The notes: generated by a model from the sequence alone, not told the origin. A DNA stretch of 48,661 nucleotides from Actinomycetota bacterium (GCA_003134505.1 PLBK01000038.1:15862-64522); one strand, 5' to 3'; positions 24,995-32,837 are shown, numbered from the stretch's first letter. Numbers and translations: made by a program.

Positions 24995-25894
24995 ATGACG
25001 CAGAAGGTCTCTGACGTCCGGGCGAACCCGAACGAGAATGTCGTCCATGCCGCCGACGTCATCGGGCGGTCGAAGCTACGCCGTGCGGTCTTCGAAGCGA
25101 TCTATCGCGGCAAGAAGAAGATCAAGACAGTGGGCGAGCTCATGCAGGCAACCGGGCTCGAGCGCAAGCAGGTTCTGAACGAGGGGAAGAAGCTGGCGGG
25201 AAACCAGATCGTGGGCCAAACCAAGGTCGACGGCCAGACGGCATACGAGAAGGACGAGTTCTTCGTACACAGGAAAGCGAAGGTGCTCGCTCTACTCGAC
25301 GACCCGTCCAAACGCGCAAAGGTCCCCACCAAGCAGGAACCGAGGGGGCGAGCCACAACGGTTGTGAGGATCCAGATTGGACGCTCGCAGCCGTTGCCGC
25401 AGCTGATAACGGTCGATGACGTCGAGTCGTTCGCGTTGGTCAAGCAACAACCCGCCGCGCCTAGCCAAGGTCTGAGCGATCTACCCGAGGCGCGTGTGAA
25501 GCTCTTCCTCCAGAAGGTGATCGGTGAGACGCACGACTTCCAGGATTGGGGCGGCGAGAAGAACGACCTCTACACCAACAAGGTCCGCTTCCGCGGGAAG
25601 CGCCGCAGTGCAGCGTTCGCGCTCAAAGGCAAGGCGACGAAGGGGCCGCTGACCCCGAAGAAGATGGGCAAGAACGGCGACCAGCTCGGGCGTTTGTTTA
25701 CCAGCGAGGCGCAGCTCTTCTTTGTCATCTACCACTCGAAGATCGATGAAGCAGTCGTCCAGCAGATGCGCGCACACGCCCTGGCGCGCGCACTAGCAGG
25801 CGCCCAGGTCTACTACTGCTTGATCGACGGCGACGATCTCGCCCGTCTGGTGGCTGCTTACCCGGCGGAATTTGCAGCGTCCTCAAAGGCTTAG
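24995..25894 (+). CDS. nuclease-like protein of the HTH operon (unassigned family)
   Basis: A 299-residue basic protein ending the operon of small HTH genes. The N-terminal third is a winged-helix-like domain (LRRAVFEAIYRGKKKIKTVG, ELMQATGLERKQVLNEGKKL). A Pro/Arg linker leads to a C-terminal domain with EARVKLFLQKVIGETHDFQD, WGGEKNDLYT, RRSAAFALKGKATKGPLTP, KKMGKNGDQLGRLF and AQLFFVIYHSKIDEAVVQQM. The Asp/Glu-rich DWGGEKND followed by a beta strand with LKGK is compatible with a divergent PD-(D/E)XK fold in which the second acidic residue is shifted or absent. I do not know a named system with this composition. The gene order suggests the HTH proteins regulate or target this effector. Confidence 0.55.
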   Translation: MTQKVSDVRANPNENVVHAADVIGRSKLRRAVFEAIYRGKKKIKTVGELMQATGLERKQVLNEGKKLAGNQIVGQTKVDGQTAYEKDEFFVHRKAKVLALLDDPSKRAKVPTKQEPRGRATTVVRIQIGRSQPLPQLITVDDVESFALVKQQPAAPSQGLSDLPEARVKLFLQKVIGETHDFQDWGGEKNDLYTNKVRFRGKRRSAAFALKGKATKGPLTPKKMGKNGDQLGRLFTSEAQLFFVIYHSKIDEAVVQQMRAHALARALAGAQVYYCLIDGDDLARLVAAYPAEFAASSKA

Positions 25895-25996
25895 GGCCCC
25901 GGGAGTGTGCTGTCTCCACGAGCAGCCGCGCATGCGAAGTGAATGGAGAGGCGGCATGGTCGGCGGCCGCAGGCGGGCTCGCGATCGCGAGGGCCA

Positions 25997-26602
25997 TTAA
26001 GCCAGCACCCGCTTGATGTACTGCTCCCGGGACTCGCCCTTCTCGCGCGCCGGGGAGCCGAAGGCGCCAATCCACGCCTTGTCGGGGATGGTGGTAGCGG
26101 CGAGCAGCTTGGCACGCAACTTCGCCTTGGACAGTCCGGCGAGGCTGCTGGACTTGGACTTCGTGGCCACGTTGGGCCTCCTCTCTGTCTGGGGCCGACG
26201 GAATGTCGAGCCTCCGCCGGAGGCAGCGCGACCCACCTTCGGCGCAGGCACGAGGCCGAGACCGACCAGGCGGTCACGCTCCGTGGCGTTGTAGAAATCG
26301 CGGCCGTTGTCCGTGACCCAGACTTCCTCCGGCTCCGACGGCCCCAGCTCGGCCGACCGGCCAGGGCGGAACGGGCACGCGGCGATCGTGTGCAGCGCGC
26401 CAGGACAGTCGAGGCAGCGGAACGCGTCGGGCCGGACGCCAAGCTCGGCCACGAGCGAGAGCCGCGCGGCCTCGATCCGCTGGCGCGACTCCCGCTCGGC
26501 CTTTCGGGTCGTTGGACGGGGAGCCGACACGACGGCACGCAGCGCGCGCTCTCCCTCGCGGAACGGCGTCTCCGAGAACAGGGGGAGCTGCGAGCCGGTC
26601 AC
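25997..26602 (-). CDS. hypothetical protein with Cys cluster
   Basis: A 201-residue protein. The N-terminus has QLPLFSETPFREGERALRA and a basic helix (RPTTRKAERESRQRIEAARL). A CLDCPGALHTIAACPF segment could bind zinc (CxxC, His, Cys). The C-terminal region (SLAGLSKAKLRAKLLAATTI, EQYIKRVLA) is helical and basic. It starts with a GTG overlapping the stop of the 90-residue gene upstream, forming a two-gene operon that converges on the HTH-nuclease operon. I do not recognise the family. Confidence 0.5.
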   Translation of the reverse strand: MTGSQLPLFSETPFREGERALRAVVSAPRPTTRKAERESRQRIEAARLSLVAELGVRPDAFRCLDCPGALHTIAACPFRPGRSAELGPSEPEEVWVTDNGRDFYNATERDRLVGLGLVPAPKVGRAASGGGSTFRRPQTERRPNVATKSKSSSLAGLSKAKLRAKLLAATTIPDKAWIGAFGSPAREKGESREQYIKRVLA

Positions 26603-26871
26603 GCGACAAACGTGTCCGAGAGGACGCCGTAGCGGACGGCCAGTTCCGGGGAGCTCTTCAGGAGCGCGTTCACGCTGTCCGACGTGGCGACGGCAAGAGC
26701 GAGCGTCTGGAGCAAGCGGGCCAGCTCGCGACCGGAGCCGCCCTGGCGGGCAAGCAGCTCGGCGTCGGCCAGCGTTGAGCAGAACCGATCGGTCTCGACG
26801 GTGGAAATCACGGTGCCTCCGATCTCGGAAGGGGCGGGGAGCGTGTCGCCAGAACAGACAACGAGCGGCAT
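26599..26871 (-). CDS. hypothetical protein
   Basis: A 90-residue mostly helical protein (STLADAELLARQGGSGRELA, RLLQTLALAVATSDSVNALL). It is encoded just upstream of, and overlapping, the 201-residue gene. No motif is recognised. It might be a small partner or antitoxin-like protein, but there is no direct support for that. Confidence 0.45.
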   Translation of the reverse strand: MPLVVCSGDTLPAPSEIGGTVISTVETDRFCSTLADAELLARQGGSGRELARLLQTLALAVATSDSVNALLKSSPELAVRYGVLSDTFVA

Positions 26872-26992
26872 GTCCGTAATTTGCCTGGCCCGCGCCCCCG
26901 CCGCTATACCGCGCTACTAGACGCTCAGAAGGAACCGCGTTATGACACGTGACGCCGCAACAACTGGCGGCCGGACTCTTGCGGCATGAGAA

Positions 26993-27011
26993 CTAGAGGC
27001 TTGATGTGAAA
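26993..27011 (+). repeat. 19-bp inverted repeat, left copy, flanking the FRG gene
   Basis: CTAGAGGCTTGATGTGAAA. A perfect inverted copy lies at 27982-28000. The pair encloses the FRG-domain gene and nothing else. Confidence 0.8.
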
Positions 27012-27056
27012 CTCCCGCGCATAGCGGCCTCATCAGGTTCGTGAGAGGATCAGCGC

Positions 27057-27920
27057 ATGAAGAAGTGGTCGTGGTGGGCCTCCCCACCGGGACCGGATCA
27101 GTACATGATCCGGGAACTCTTGCGTGCGGTCTGGGACCTCCATGCGATGTATGGGGCGGATTCACCTTGGTTGTGGCGAGGCCAGGCGAATGGACGGTTT
27201 GCGTTGGAGCCGGCGATTCACACACGTGTTCGTGCCCACACGACTCTGGATGACTCCAACGTAGAGCAGTACACCAAGGAGCTCATACGTGGCGCGCGAG
27301 TTGCTGATCTCGATGTACACGAAGGCACGACACTTCCAGACCTTGCTCTGCTGGCTCTTCTTCAGCATCACGGTGCAGCGACACCGCTCCTGGACGTAAC
27401 GCTCGATCCGGTGGTCGGCTTGTACATGGCAATCGTTAGTCCCAGCTCGGGCGACGACAAGGAGGCCGGCGCACTCTTTGCGATCCGCCGACCGAGCCGA
27501 GAAGTCGCCAGCTTCGACTCCCGTGACTTCCACGGGGTTTACGCCTGGACCGCTGACGACGTCGTTTTCTACTCGGCGCCCGATGTGAGCCAGCGGCTGC
27601 AGATCCAGCGGGGCCACTTCCTGCTCGGACGCGTCAATACGAGCGACAACCGGGTGACGATTTCGCTCTCACTCGATACGGGCAACGCAGGCAACACTTG
27701 GCTCGCAAAGCGCATGGCGGCACGCGGTAGCAAAGCTCCGCCTCTGCCAGCCACCACCGATGTCGGGGTCTTCCGCATCGCACCCAAGTTCAAGCCATTC
27801 ATCCGAGATTGGCTTGAGGAGAGGACAGGCCTCACACAGGATTTCGTCTTTCCCACCGCATGGCATCAACCGCATCTGGAGCGCTTCGCGGCCAGCCACG
27901 GCAGGACTGCGAGCTTCTAA
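27057..27920 (+). CDS. FRG-domain protein
   Basis: A 287-residue protein of the FRG family. The name-giving turn appears as WLWRGQANGRFALEPAIHTR, and the second signature as LLALLQHHGAATPLLDVTLD followed by PVVGLYMAIV. The C-terminal region is beta-rich (LQIQRGHFLLGRVNTSD). FRG domains are frequent in prophages and defence islands and are suspected toxin or effector modules; their biochemical activity is not established. A good GAGAGGATC site precedes the ATG. The gene is enclosed by 19-bp perfect inverted repeats, which suggests it arrived or moves as a cassette. Confidence 0.75.
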   Translation: MKKWSWWASPPGPDQYMIRELLRAVWDLHAMYGADSPWLWRGQANGRFALEPAIHTRVRAHTTLDDSNVEQYTKELIRGARVADLDVHEGTTLPDLALLALLQHHGAATPLLDVTLDPVVGLYMAIVSPSSGDDKEAGALFAIRRPSREVASFDSRDFHGVYAWTADDVVFYSAPDVSQRLQIQRGHFLLGRVNTSDNRVTISLSLDTGNAGNTWLAKRMAARGSKAPPLPATTDVGVFRIAPKFKPFIRDWLEERTGLTQDFVFPTAWHQPHLERFAASHGRTASF

Positions 27921-27981
27921 GTTCAGGGCCTGTTGCGCTGCTGAGCATGACGCCGCCGGAGGCGCCACGAGGCCGAACGAA

Positions 27982-28000
27982 TTTCACATCAAGCCTCTAG
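27982..28000 (-). repeat. 19-bp inverted repeat, right copy
   Basis: Reverse complement of the left copy at 26993-27011, with no mismatch. It lies about 60 nt beyond the FRG stop and 58 nt from the stop of the convergent recombinase gene. Confidence 0.8.
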
Positions 28001-28057
28001 CGGTAACTGGCGGGTTGCCGCGCAGCAACAAGGGGCGGTCTGTCCGACCCCGCTAGA

Positions 28058-29524
28058 TCACGCAGACGGGTCGCCGGGGCGCTGCCACGTCAGCTCGATC
28101 GGCTGATACTCGATCGGCCGATACGGTCGGGTGGCTCGCACCGTGTACGACAACTGCGGCTCTTCCCCACGCCCAACCTTGTGGACGTGGACGGCGTCGA
28201 AGTGCCAGGTCAGTGCCTCCCGCTGCTGCTCGGGCGCGAGGTCGTCCCACACCTGGCCCAGGTTCAGGACTCTTCCCTCGATGGGAACGCCGGCTTCCGC
28301 ACGAGCCGCCCCAAGAGCCGTCGCCGCTGCATCCCGAGCCTCGCGGCGTTCCTTCGCTGTAGCGGCCCATGCGTCGCCCAACGCGTCCTGGGCCTCGGGA
28401 GCCTGCACCTGCTCGAAGCGGCGGGTCGCATCATCCAGGGCGGTCGCGAGTACCGCCAGGTCGGGCGCCTCGGCGGAGCGGGCCACGAGCCCCATCGACA
28501 GCCGCATGGCCTCCTCCACGACGAGCCATTCCACGATGTCGGCCCTGACGGAAGCCCTGGCCTCGCAGCCCGTCGAGTCGCAGCGGTATCGGGGCTTCCC
28601 GCCCCTGGTCCCCGACTTGGAGGAGCGCCACGGCACGAGGCGGCGGTTGCACGAGGCGCACCGGAGAAGACCCGTCAGCAGCCACCGGCCCTTGGCGGTG
28701 CGCCCGTCCTGGACGTGCTTCGGTCGCTGCGCGGCGTGCCAGGTCGCCGCGTCCACGATCGCGCCCGCCTCGAAGTCGGAGACGACACCGGCATGGTGCA
28801 TGTAGCCGGTGTGGTACAGAGGGTTGGCGAGCATATAGGGGACCGACTTGCGGTTCCACGGCCGACCCGTCCGCTCCTTGAGGAAGTGCGCGAGCACGCC
28901 GTACCCGTCGCCAGCCAGCCGCCGCTGGTAGAGCTCGGCCACGATCGGCGCCGTCTCTGGATCGAGCACCATGCGCCGGTCCTCGCGCTTGCGGTACCCG
29001 AGCGGCAGCGTGTTCCCGATGAGGATGCCTTGGGAGACGGCGCGGGCCTTGGCCGACTGGAGCCGTTCGCCCGCCGTCCTCCTATAGAGACGGGCCACGC
29101 CGAGCAGCATCGAGAACGTGAACTCCCCGGACGGGCTCGTGATGTCCTCCGGCATGTCCGGGGTGGTGATGATCCCACCGGCTTCCGTGACCTCCCGAAC
29201 CAGCCACTCGCCGTGGTTGGGGTCTCGGGACAGCCGGTCGAGGCTGTAGGCCACCAACCCGCCCGCCTCGCCCGCCTTGATCGCTTCCAGGGCGCGAGCC
29301 ATACCGGGCCGCTCCAGGGGATGCGTGCCTCCGGACACGTCGATGTCCTGGATGACCTCGCCTGTCGCATACCCCTTTGTCGCCGCGAAGGACCGCGCCC
29401 GCTCCTCCTGCTCCCTGGGCGAGTAGAACTTCTCGTCGGCGCGGTCGCCCTTGCGCGAGACACGGACGTAGACAATGAGAGGCCTGCGCGACCTCGAATC
29501 CTCCTGTGGAATGGGCATGCCCAT
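28058..29524 (-). CDS. large serine recombinase (integrase of the element)
   Basis: 488 residues from the ATG at 29524. The N-terminal resolvase-type catalytic domain has IVYVRVSRKGD with the nucleophilic Ser, REQEERARSFAATKGY, and the conserved AYSLDRLSRD. The recombinase domain follows (RRLAGDGYGVLAHFLKERTG, NPLYHTGYMHHAG). A zinc ribbon comes next (LLRCASCNRRLVPWRSS, YRCDSTGCEARA), then a coiled-coil segment and C-terminal tail. It should integrate the element at a short core without target duplication. A longer frame starting at 29575 would begin outside the element, so the internal ATG is preferred. In the integrated state it lies 36 bp downstream of the dprA junction and in the same direction, so comM-dprA transcription can reach it. 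Confidence 0.92.
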   Translation of the reverse strand: MGMPIPQEDSRSRRPLIVYVRVSRKGDRADEKFYSPREQEERARSFAATKGYATGEVIQDIDVSGGTHPLERPGMARALEAIKAGEAGGLVAYSLDRLSRDPNHGEWLVREVTEAGGIITTPDMPEDITSPSGEFTFSMLLGVARLYRRTAGERLQSAKARAVSQGILIGNTLPLGYRKREDRRMVLDPETAPIVAELYQRRLAGDGYGVLAHFLKERTGRPWNRKSVPYMLANPLYHTGYMHHAGVVSDFEAGAIVDAATWHAAQRPKHVQDGRTAKGRWLLTGLLRCASCNRRLVPWRSSKSGTRGGKPRYRCDSTGCEARASVRADIVEWLVVEEAMRLSMGLVARSAEAPDLAVLATALDDATRRFEQVQAPEAQDALGDAWAATAKERREARDAAATALGAARAEAGVPIEGRVLNLGQVWDDLAPEQQREALTWHFDAVHVHKVGRGEEPQLSYTVRATRPYRPIEYQPIELTWQRPGDPSA

Positions 29525-29550
29525 ATTCTGCCTGCGCGCGTAGGGAGCGC

Positions 29551-29570
29551 GGGGGCCTCGGAGCCGGCTC
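29551..29570. other. right attachment site, GG core at 29560-29561
   Basis: Element sequence GGGGGCCTC runs into GG and then AGCCGGCTC of dprA. With the left site it predicts an undisturbed target GCGCCAG-GG-AGCCGGCTC. The predicted circular site has imperfect dyad symmetry around the core (GGGGCCTC-GG-GGAGGTCCC). Confidence 0.75.
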
Positions 29571-30101
29571 GACACCGGGCGCGTACTCGGAGATGACGAG
29601 CCCGCGCTCGGCGATCCGCGCCGCGAGCTCGGCGTGCGCGGCGGGGTAGTTCCGGTCGATGCCGCAGCCGAGAACCGCGACGGTCAGGCCTCCTGCGTCG
29701 AGGGCCCCGCGGTGCGCGTGGCCGTCGACGCCCCGGGCGAGACCGCTGACGACGACGAGCCCTGCAGCGGCGAGCTCGCGGCCGAGCATTCGCGCGACGT
29801 CAGCGCCGTACGACGAGCACGAGCGAGCGCCGACGATCGCGACGGCGGGCCGGTCGAGCAGCTCCAGCTCTCCCCGGCCGCGAACGAACAGGCCGGCCGG
29901 CGTGTCGAAGATCGCCACCAGGCCGCTCGGGAAGCTCGGCGACGAGCGCGGCAGCCATCGGAGCCCACGCTTGTCCAGGCCGGCCAGATACGCGCGCTCG
30001 TCGAACTCGCGCTGGAACCGTGCGAACCGCTCGCCCCGCGGAGCTGAGATGAGATGCGAGTCTGTGTCCGCCGCGAACGCGGCCAGAGCGAGCTCGCTCA
30101 T
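29560..30101 (-). pseudogene. dprA: dprA, 5' part (separated by the integrated element)
   Basis: The first 180 codons of DprA. The helical N-terminus is followed by the Rossmann-like domain: VAIVGARSCSSYGADVARML, VVVSGLARGVDGHAHRGALD, LTVAVLGCGIDRNYPAAH and GLVISEYAPGVEPAP, where the element interrupts it. DprA protects incoming single strands and loads RecA during transformation. The ATG overlaps the comM stop as ATGA. Past the junction the frame continues out of frame through the recombinase gene to a stop at 29082, so the integrated allele would make a DprA lacking WRFPARN and the winged helix. Confidence 0.93.
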
Positions 30102-31561
30102 GAAGGCCGAAGCTCCGACGGCGTGCGGTAGGAGAGCGCCTCCGAGATGTGCTCGGGCAGGACCTCGTCCGCCCCGGCCAGCGCCGCGATCGTCTGGGCA
30201 GATCGGGCCACGCGCGCTCGCCCCCGACCGGACAGCGGCAAGCGCTCGACGGCGCGAGTCAACAGCTCGTCGGCCTCCGCCGAGCGTCGCGGCACCTTCG
30301 CGCGCAGCCGCTCCCGCGCGGCGCACACCCGTTCCCGCACCGGCGCGGAAGCCTCCGACGGCCCGGCCGCCAGCTCGACGCCGCGCGGCCTCGGCACGGT
30401 CACGACGAGGTCGAAGCGGTCGAGCAGCGCCCGCGAGAGCTTGTCGCGGAACGCCGCGAGCCGCTGCGGCGAGCAGGAGCACTCCGCGCCGGGATCGCCG
30501 CGCGCGCCGCAGGGGCACAGGTTCATCGTCGCCACGAGCTGGAAGCGCGCCGGGAACAGCGCCTGGCCGGCCGCCCGCGCGATGCTGACGACGCCGTCCT
30601 CGAGCGGCTGGCGGAGCGACTCGAGCGCGGGCCGCATGAACTCCGGCAGCTCGTCGAGAAGCAGCACGCCCCGGTGAGCCAGGCTCGCCTCGCCGGGACG
30701 TGGCCCCGGCCCTCCGCCGACGATCGCCGCCGTCGAGGCCGAGTGGTGCGGCGCGCGGAACGGCGGCTCCGCGATCAGCGGCCGGTCCGGCAGCAGCGTC
30801 CCCGCCACCGAGTGGATGCGCGTCACCTCGAGCGCCTCGTCCGGCGCGAGCGGGGGCAGGATTCCGGGCAGGCGGCGCGCAAGCATCGTCTTGCCCGTGC
30901 CCGGCGGGCCGCCGAGGAGCAGGTTGTGCCCTCCCGCGGCGGCGATTTCGATCGCCCGCCGAGCCCGTTCCTGGCCGCGCACGTCTGCGAGATCGGGGTG
31001 CGTCGGCGCTGACGGCCTCCCGTTCGCGGGGGGCGTGTAGGGCGGCGGCTCCCCCTCGCCGCGCAGGTACGCGACCGCCTCGGCCAGGTGCCGGAGCGGC
31101 ACGGCCTCGACCCCGGCCAGCTCGGCCTCGGGCGTCGACTCGGCGGCGCAGAGCAGCCGGGTGAAGCCGGCCCGCCGTGCTCCTTCGGCCGCCGCGAGCA
31201 CGCCGCCGATCGGGCGCACCCGCCCGTCGAGCGCGAGCTCGCCGAGGGCGGCGTGGCCGGCGAGAGCGGCGGCGGGGATCTGCCGCGAAGCGGCCAGGAT
31301 CGCCAGGGCGATCGGCAGGTCGAAGCCCGAGCCTTCCTTGCGCAGGCCCGCGGGCGCGAGATTGACAGTGATCCGCCGGACCGGCCACTCGAGCTCGGCG
31401 GAGGCAATCCCGACACGGACGCGCTCTTTCGCCTCCTGACACGCACGGTCGGCGAGGCCGACGATCGCGAAGCCGGGAACACCCAGCTGGAGGTGCGCCT
31501 CGACCTCGACGCGACGCGCCTCGAGGCCGACGAGCGCGTGCGTGACCGTCCGCGCGAGCAC
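30098..31561 (-). CDS. comM: YifB/ComM family Mg-chelatase-like AAA+ ATPase
   Basis: A 487-residue hexameric helicase that promotes branch migration of incoming DNA during natural transformation. The N-terminal ChlI-like domain (GLADRACQEAKERVRVGI, INLAP-type RITVNLAPAGLRKEGSGFDL) precedes the AAA+ core. The core has Walker A GGPPGTGKTMLARRL, Walker B HRGVLLLDELPEF and the Cys-rich insertion MNLCPCGARGDPGAECSCS. The C-terminal lid carries SGRGRARVARSAQTIAALAG. The length is normal for the family. The GTG start lies 51 nt after the methyltransferase stop, and the TGA overlaps the dprA ATG. The linkage with dprA argues for a competence role in the lineage. Confidence 0.93.
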   Translation of the reverse strand: MLARTVTHALVGLEARRVEVEAHLQLGVPGFAIVGLADRACQEAKERVRVGIASAELEWPVRRITVNLAPAGLRKEGSGFDLPIALAILAASRQIPAAALAGHAALGELALDGRVRPIGGVLAAAEGARRAGFTRLLCAAESTPEAELAGVEAVPLRHLAEAVAYLRGEGEPPPYTPPANGRPSAPTHPDLADVRGQERARRAIEIAAAGGHNLLLGGPPGTGKTMLARRLPGILPPLAPDEALEVTRIHSVAGTLLPDRPLIAEPPFRAPHHSASTAAIVGGGPGPRPGEASLAHRGVLLLDELPEFMRPALESLRQPLEDGVVSIARAAGQALFPARFQLVATMNLCPCGARGDPGAECSCSPQRLAAFRDKLSRALLDRFDLVVTVPRPRGVELAAGPSEASAPVRERVCAARERLRAKVPRRSAEADELLTRAVERLPLSGRGRARVARSAQTIAALAGADEVLPEHISEALSYRTPSELRPS

Positions 31562-31612
31562 GCTTCGACGCTAGCCCGCAACGTGTGACGTGTCTGCGGC
31601 CGAAGTGTGCCG

Positions 31613-32755
31613 CTATTCAGGCACGGCGACGAGCACGTCCTCGAAGAACTCGCCCGCGCGCCGGCCGGTGCGCCGGTTGACGTGGCGTCGGAGCCGCCCC
31701 TCGAGCCGCAGGCCTGCGCGCTCGAGGATCTCCGGATAGAGGTCGCGCCGGTCGTTGACCACGATCAGCACCGGCGCGCCCGGCTGAAGCGCAGACACGG
31801 CATTCCGGAGGGCTGCGGCGATCCCTTCCCCGTAGGCGGCGAGCGCGGCCTTGCTCGTCCCGGCCGCGGCCGCGCCGATCTCGCGCTCCCGCCGGTCGTC
31901 GAGGCCGAGCAGCTCGTAGGCGTAGCGATGCTGCTCGTGGTAGTCGATCAGGCCCGGGTACGGGGGCGACGTGATCACGGCGTCGAACGGCGCGTGCTCG
32001 GCCGGATCACACCACGCGAGCTCACGCGAGTCGCCGTGCAGGACAACCGCTCCGCGTCCCCGGCTGCGGACGCGCGCGAACGCCTTGATGCGCGCCAGCG
32101 TGTCGAGCGCGTAGCGGCGCAGGAAGTGGGCCGCGTGGTCGACCGGTCGGCACGTGCGCTTGTGCTTGTGGCACCAGTAGGGCTCGCGCTGCGGTGTCCG
32201 TGGAAAGTCGAGGTCGAAGTGAGTCGTCAGGCGGGCCGAGCGCGCGGCGCGCGCGAGCACGACCCGCATCACGTCCGCGTGCTCGTACTCGTCGACGAGC
32301 GCGCGCCACGCGAGCAGGTCGGCTGCCGCCTGCGGTGCGAACCACTGTCCGATGTAGCCATGCCCCGGTGTCAGACACTCGGACCTGTCCGGAAGAGACT
32401 CGTGCCGGGCGACCGCGTCGCGGAGCTCCTTCTCGAGCGTGAACTCGTTATAGCGGGCCGTCTTGACCCGCATCAGCAGGCAGTTGAACGCGGCCAGGTC
32501 TCCGCCGGCCGCGTCGTAGCCGGACTCGAGCGCCTGGACGAGCGTCGTCCCCGAGCCGGCGAACGGGTCGAGGACGCGGCCTCCGGGAGCGACATACCGT
32601 CCGAGCAGCACCTCGACGAGCTGGGGGATGAACTTGCCGAGGTAGGGGTGCAGGCGGTGGACGTGCTTCGTCCGCTCGCGCTCGGGCAGCTCCCGCTCGG
32701 ACCACGACAGATCGAGGTCCAGCGTCGCGTAGAGCGCCTCTTGCGTTTTTGGCAT
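31613..32755 (-). CDS. amino-DNA methyltransferase (orphan)
   Basis: A 380-residue N4-cytosine or N6-adenine methyltransferase. The catalytic motif IV is FDAVITSPPYPGLIDY. The AdoMet motif I, VLDPFAGSGTTLVQALESGY, lies N-terminal to it, giving the circularly permuted beta-type order. A His/Cys-containing insert (YWCHKHKRTCRPVDHAAHFL) may bind zinc. No restriction endonuclease is adjacent, so it may be an orphan regulatory methyltransferase or a remnant of a restriction-modification island. It sits between yraN and comM, separate from the housekeeping operon. Confidence 0.82.
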   Translation of the reverse strand: MPKTQEALYATLDLDLSWSERELPERERTKHVHRLHPYLGKFIPQLVEVLLGRYVAPGGRVLDPFAGSGTTLVQALESGYDAAGGDLAAFNCLLMRVKTARYNEFTLEKELRDAVARHESLPDRSECLTPGHGYIGQWFAPQAAADLLAWRALVDEYEHADVMRVVLARAARSARLTTHFDLDFPRTPQREPYWCHKHKRTCRPVDHAAHFLRRYALDTLARIKAFARVRSRGRGAVVLHGDSRELAWCDPAEHAPFDAVITSPPYPGLIDYHEQHRYAYELLGLDDRREREIGAAAAGTSKAALAAYGEGIAAALRNAVSALQPGAPVLIVVNDRRDLYPEILERAGLRLEGRLRRHVNRRTGRRAGEFFEDVLVAVPE

Positions 32756-32779
32756 GATCCTCGCAGTACGGGGTCGACA

Positions 32780-32818
32780 GCGAGGACCCTTCTTCGCTAT
32801 TGCGAGCGAGGACCCTTC
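32780..32818. repeat. 13-bp direct repeat upstream of the methyltransferase
   Basis: GCGAGGACCCTTC occurs at 32780-32792 and 32806-32818 (26-bp period), about 25 bp before the methyltransferase start. Its position suits an operator. Confidence 0.5.
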
Positions 32819-32837
32819 CTGGCTCGTTCGCGGCGAG

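Larger units (their letters stand above)
18410..29561. mobile_element. 11.15-kb serine-recombinase integrative element inside dprA
   Basis: The element lies between the two dprA parts. Its ends are defined by loss of DprA homology and by the only dinucleotide (GG) shared at both junctions. The large serine recombinase gene is 36 bp inside the right end and points inward. Contents from the left: a zinc-finger protein, an iteron-like cluster, a winged-helix protein, four small phage-like genes, a cupin, a zinc-finger protein and a short acidic protein. Then come an SRA-like/PD-(D/E)XK enzyme, four small HTH genes with a nuclease-like protein, two unknowns, an FRG gene in inverted repeats, and the recombinase. 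There are no capsid, tail, terminase, relaxase or coupling-protein genes, so it is neither a complete phage nor an ICE. A phage satellite or minimal integrative mobilisable element fits better. Confidence 0.9.

Noticed and set aside
18410-29561. Complete prophage
   Set aside because: No terminase, portal, capsid, tail or lysis gene is recognisable, and 11 kb is too short for a complete tailed phage.
18410-29561. Integrative conjugative element
   Set aside because: No relaxase, coupling protein or type IV secretion genes were seen.
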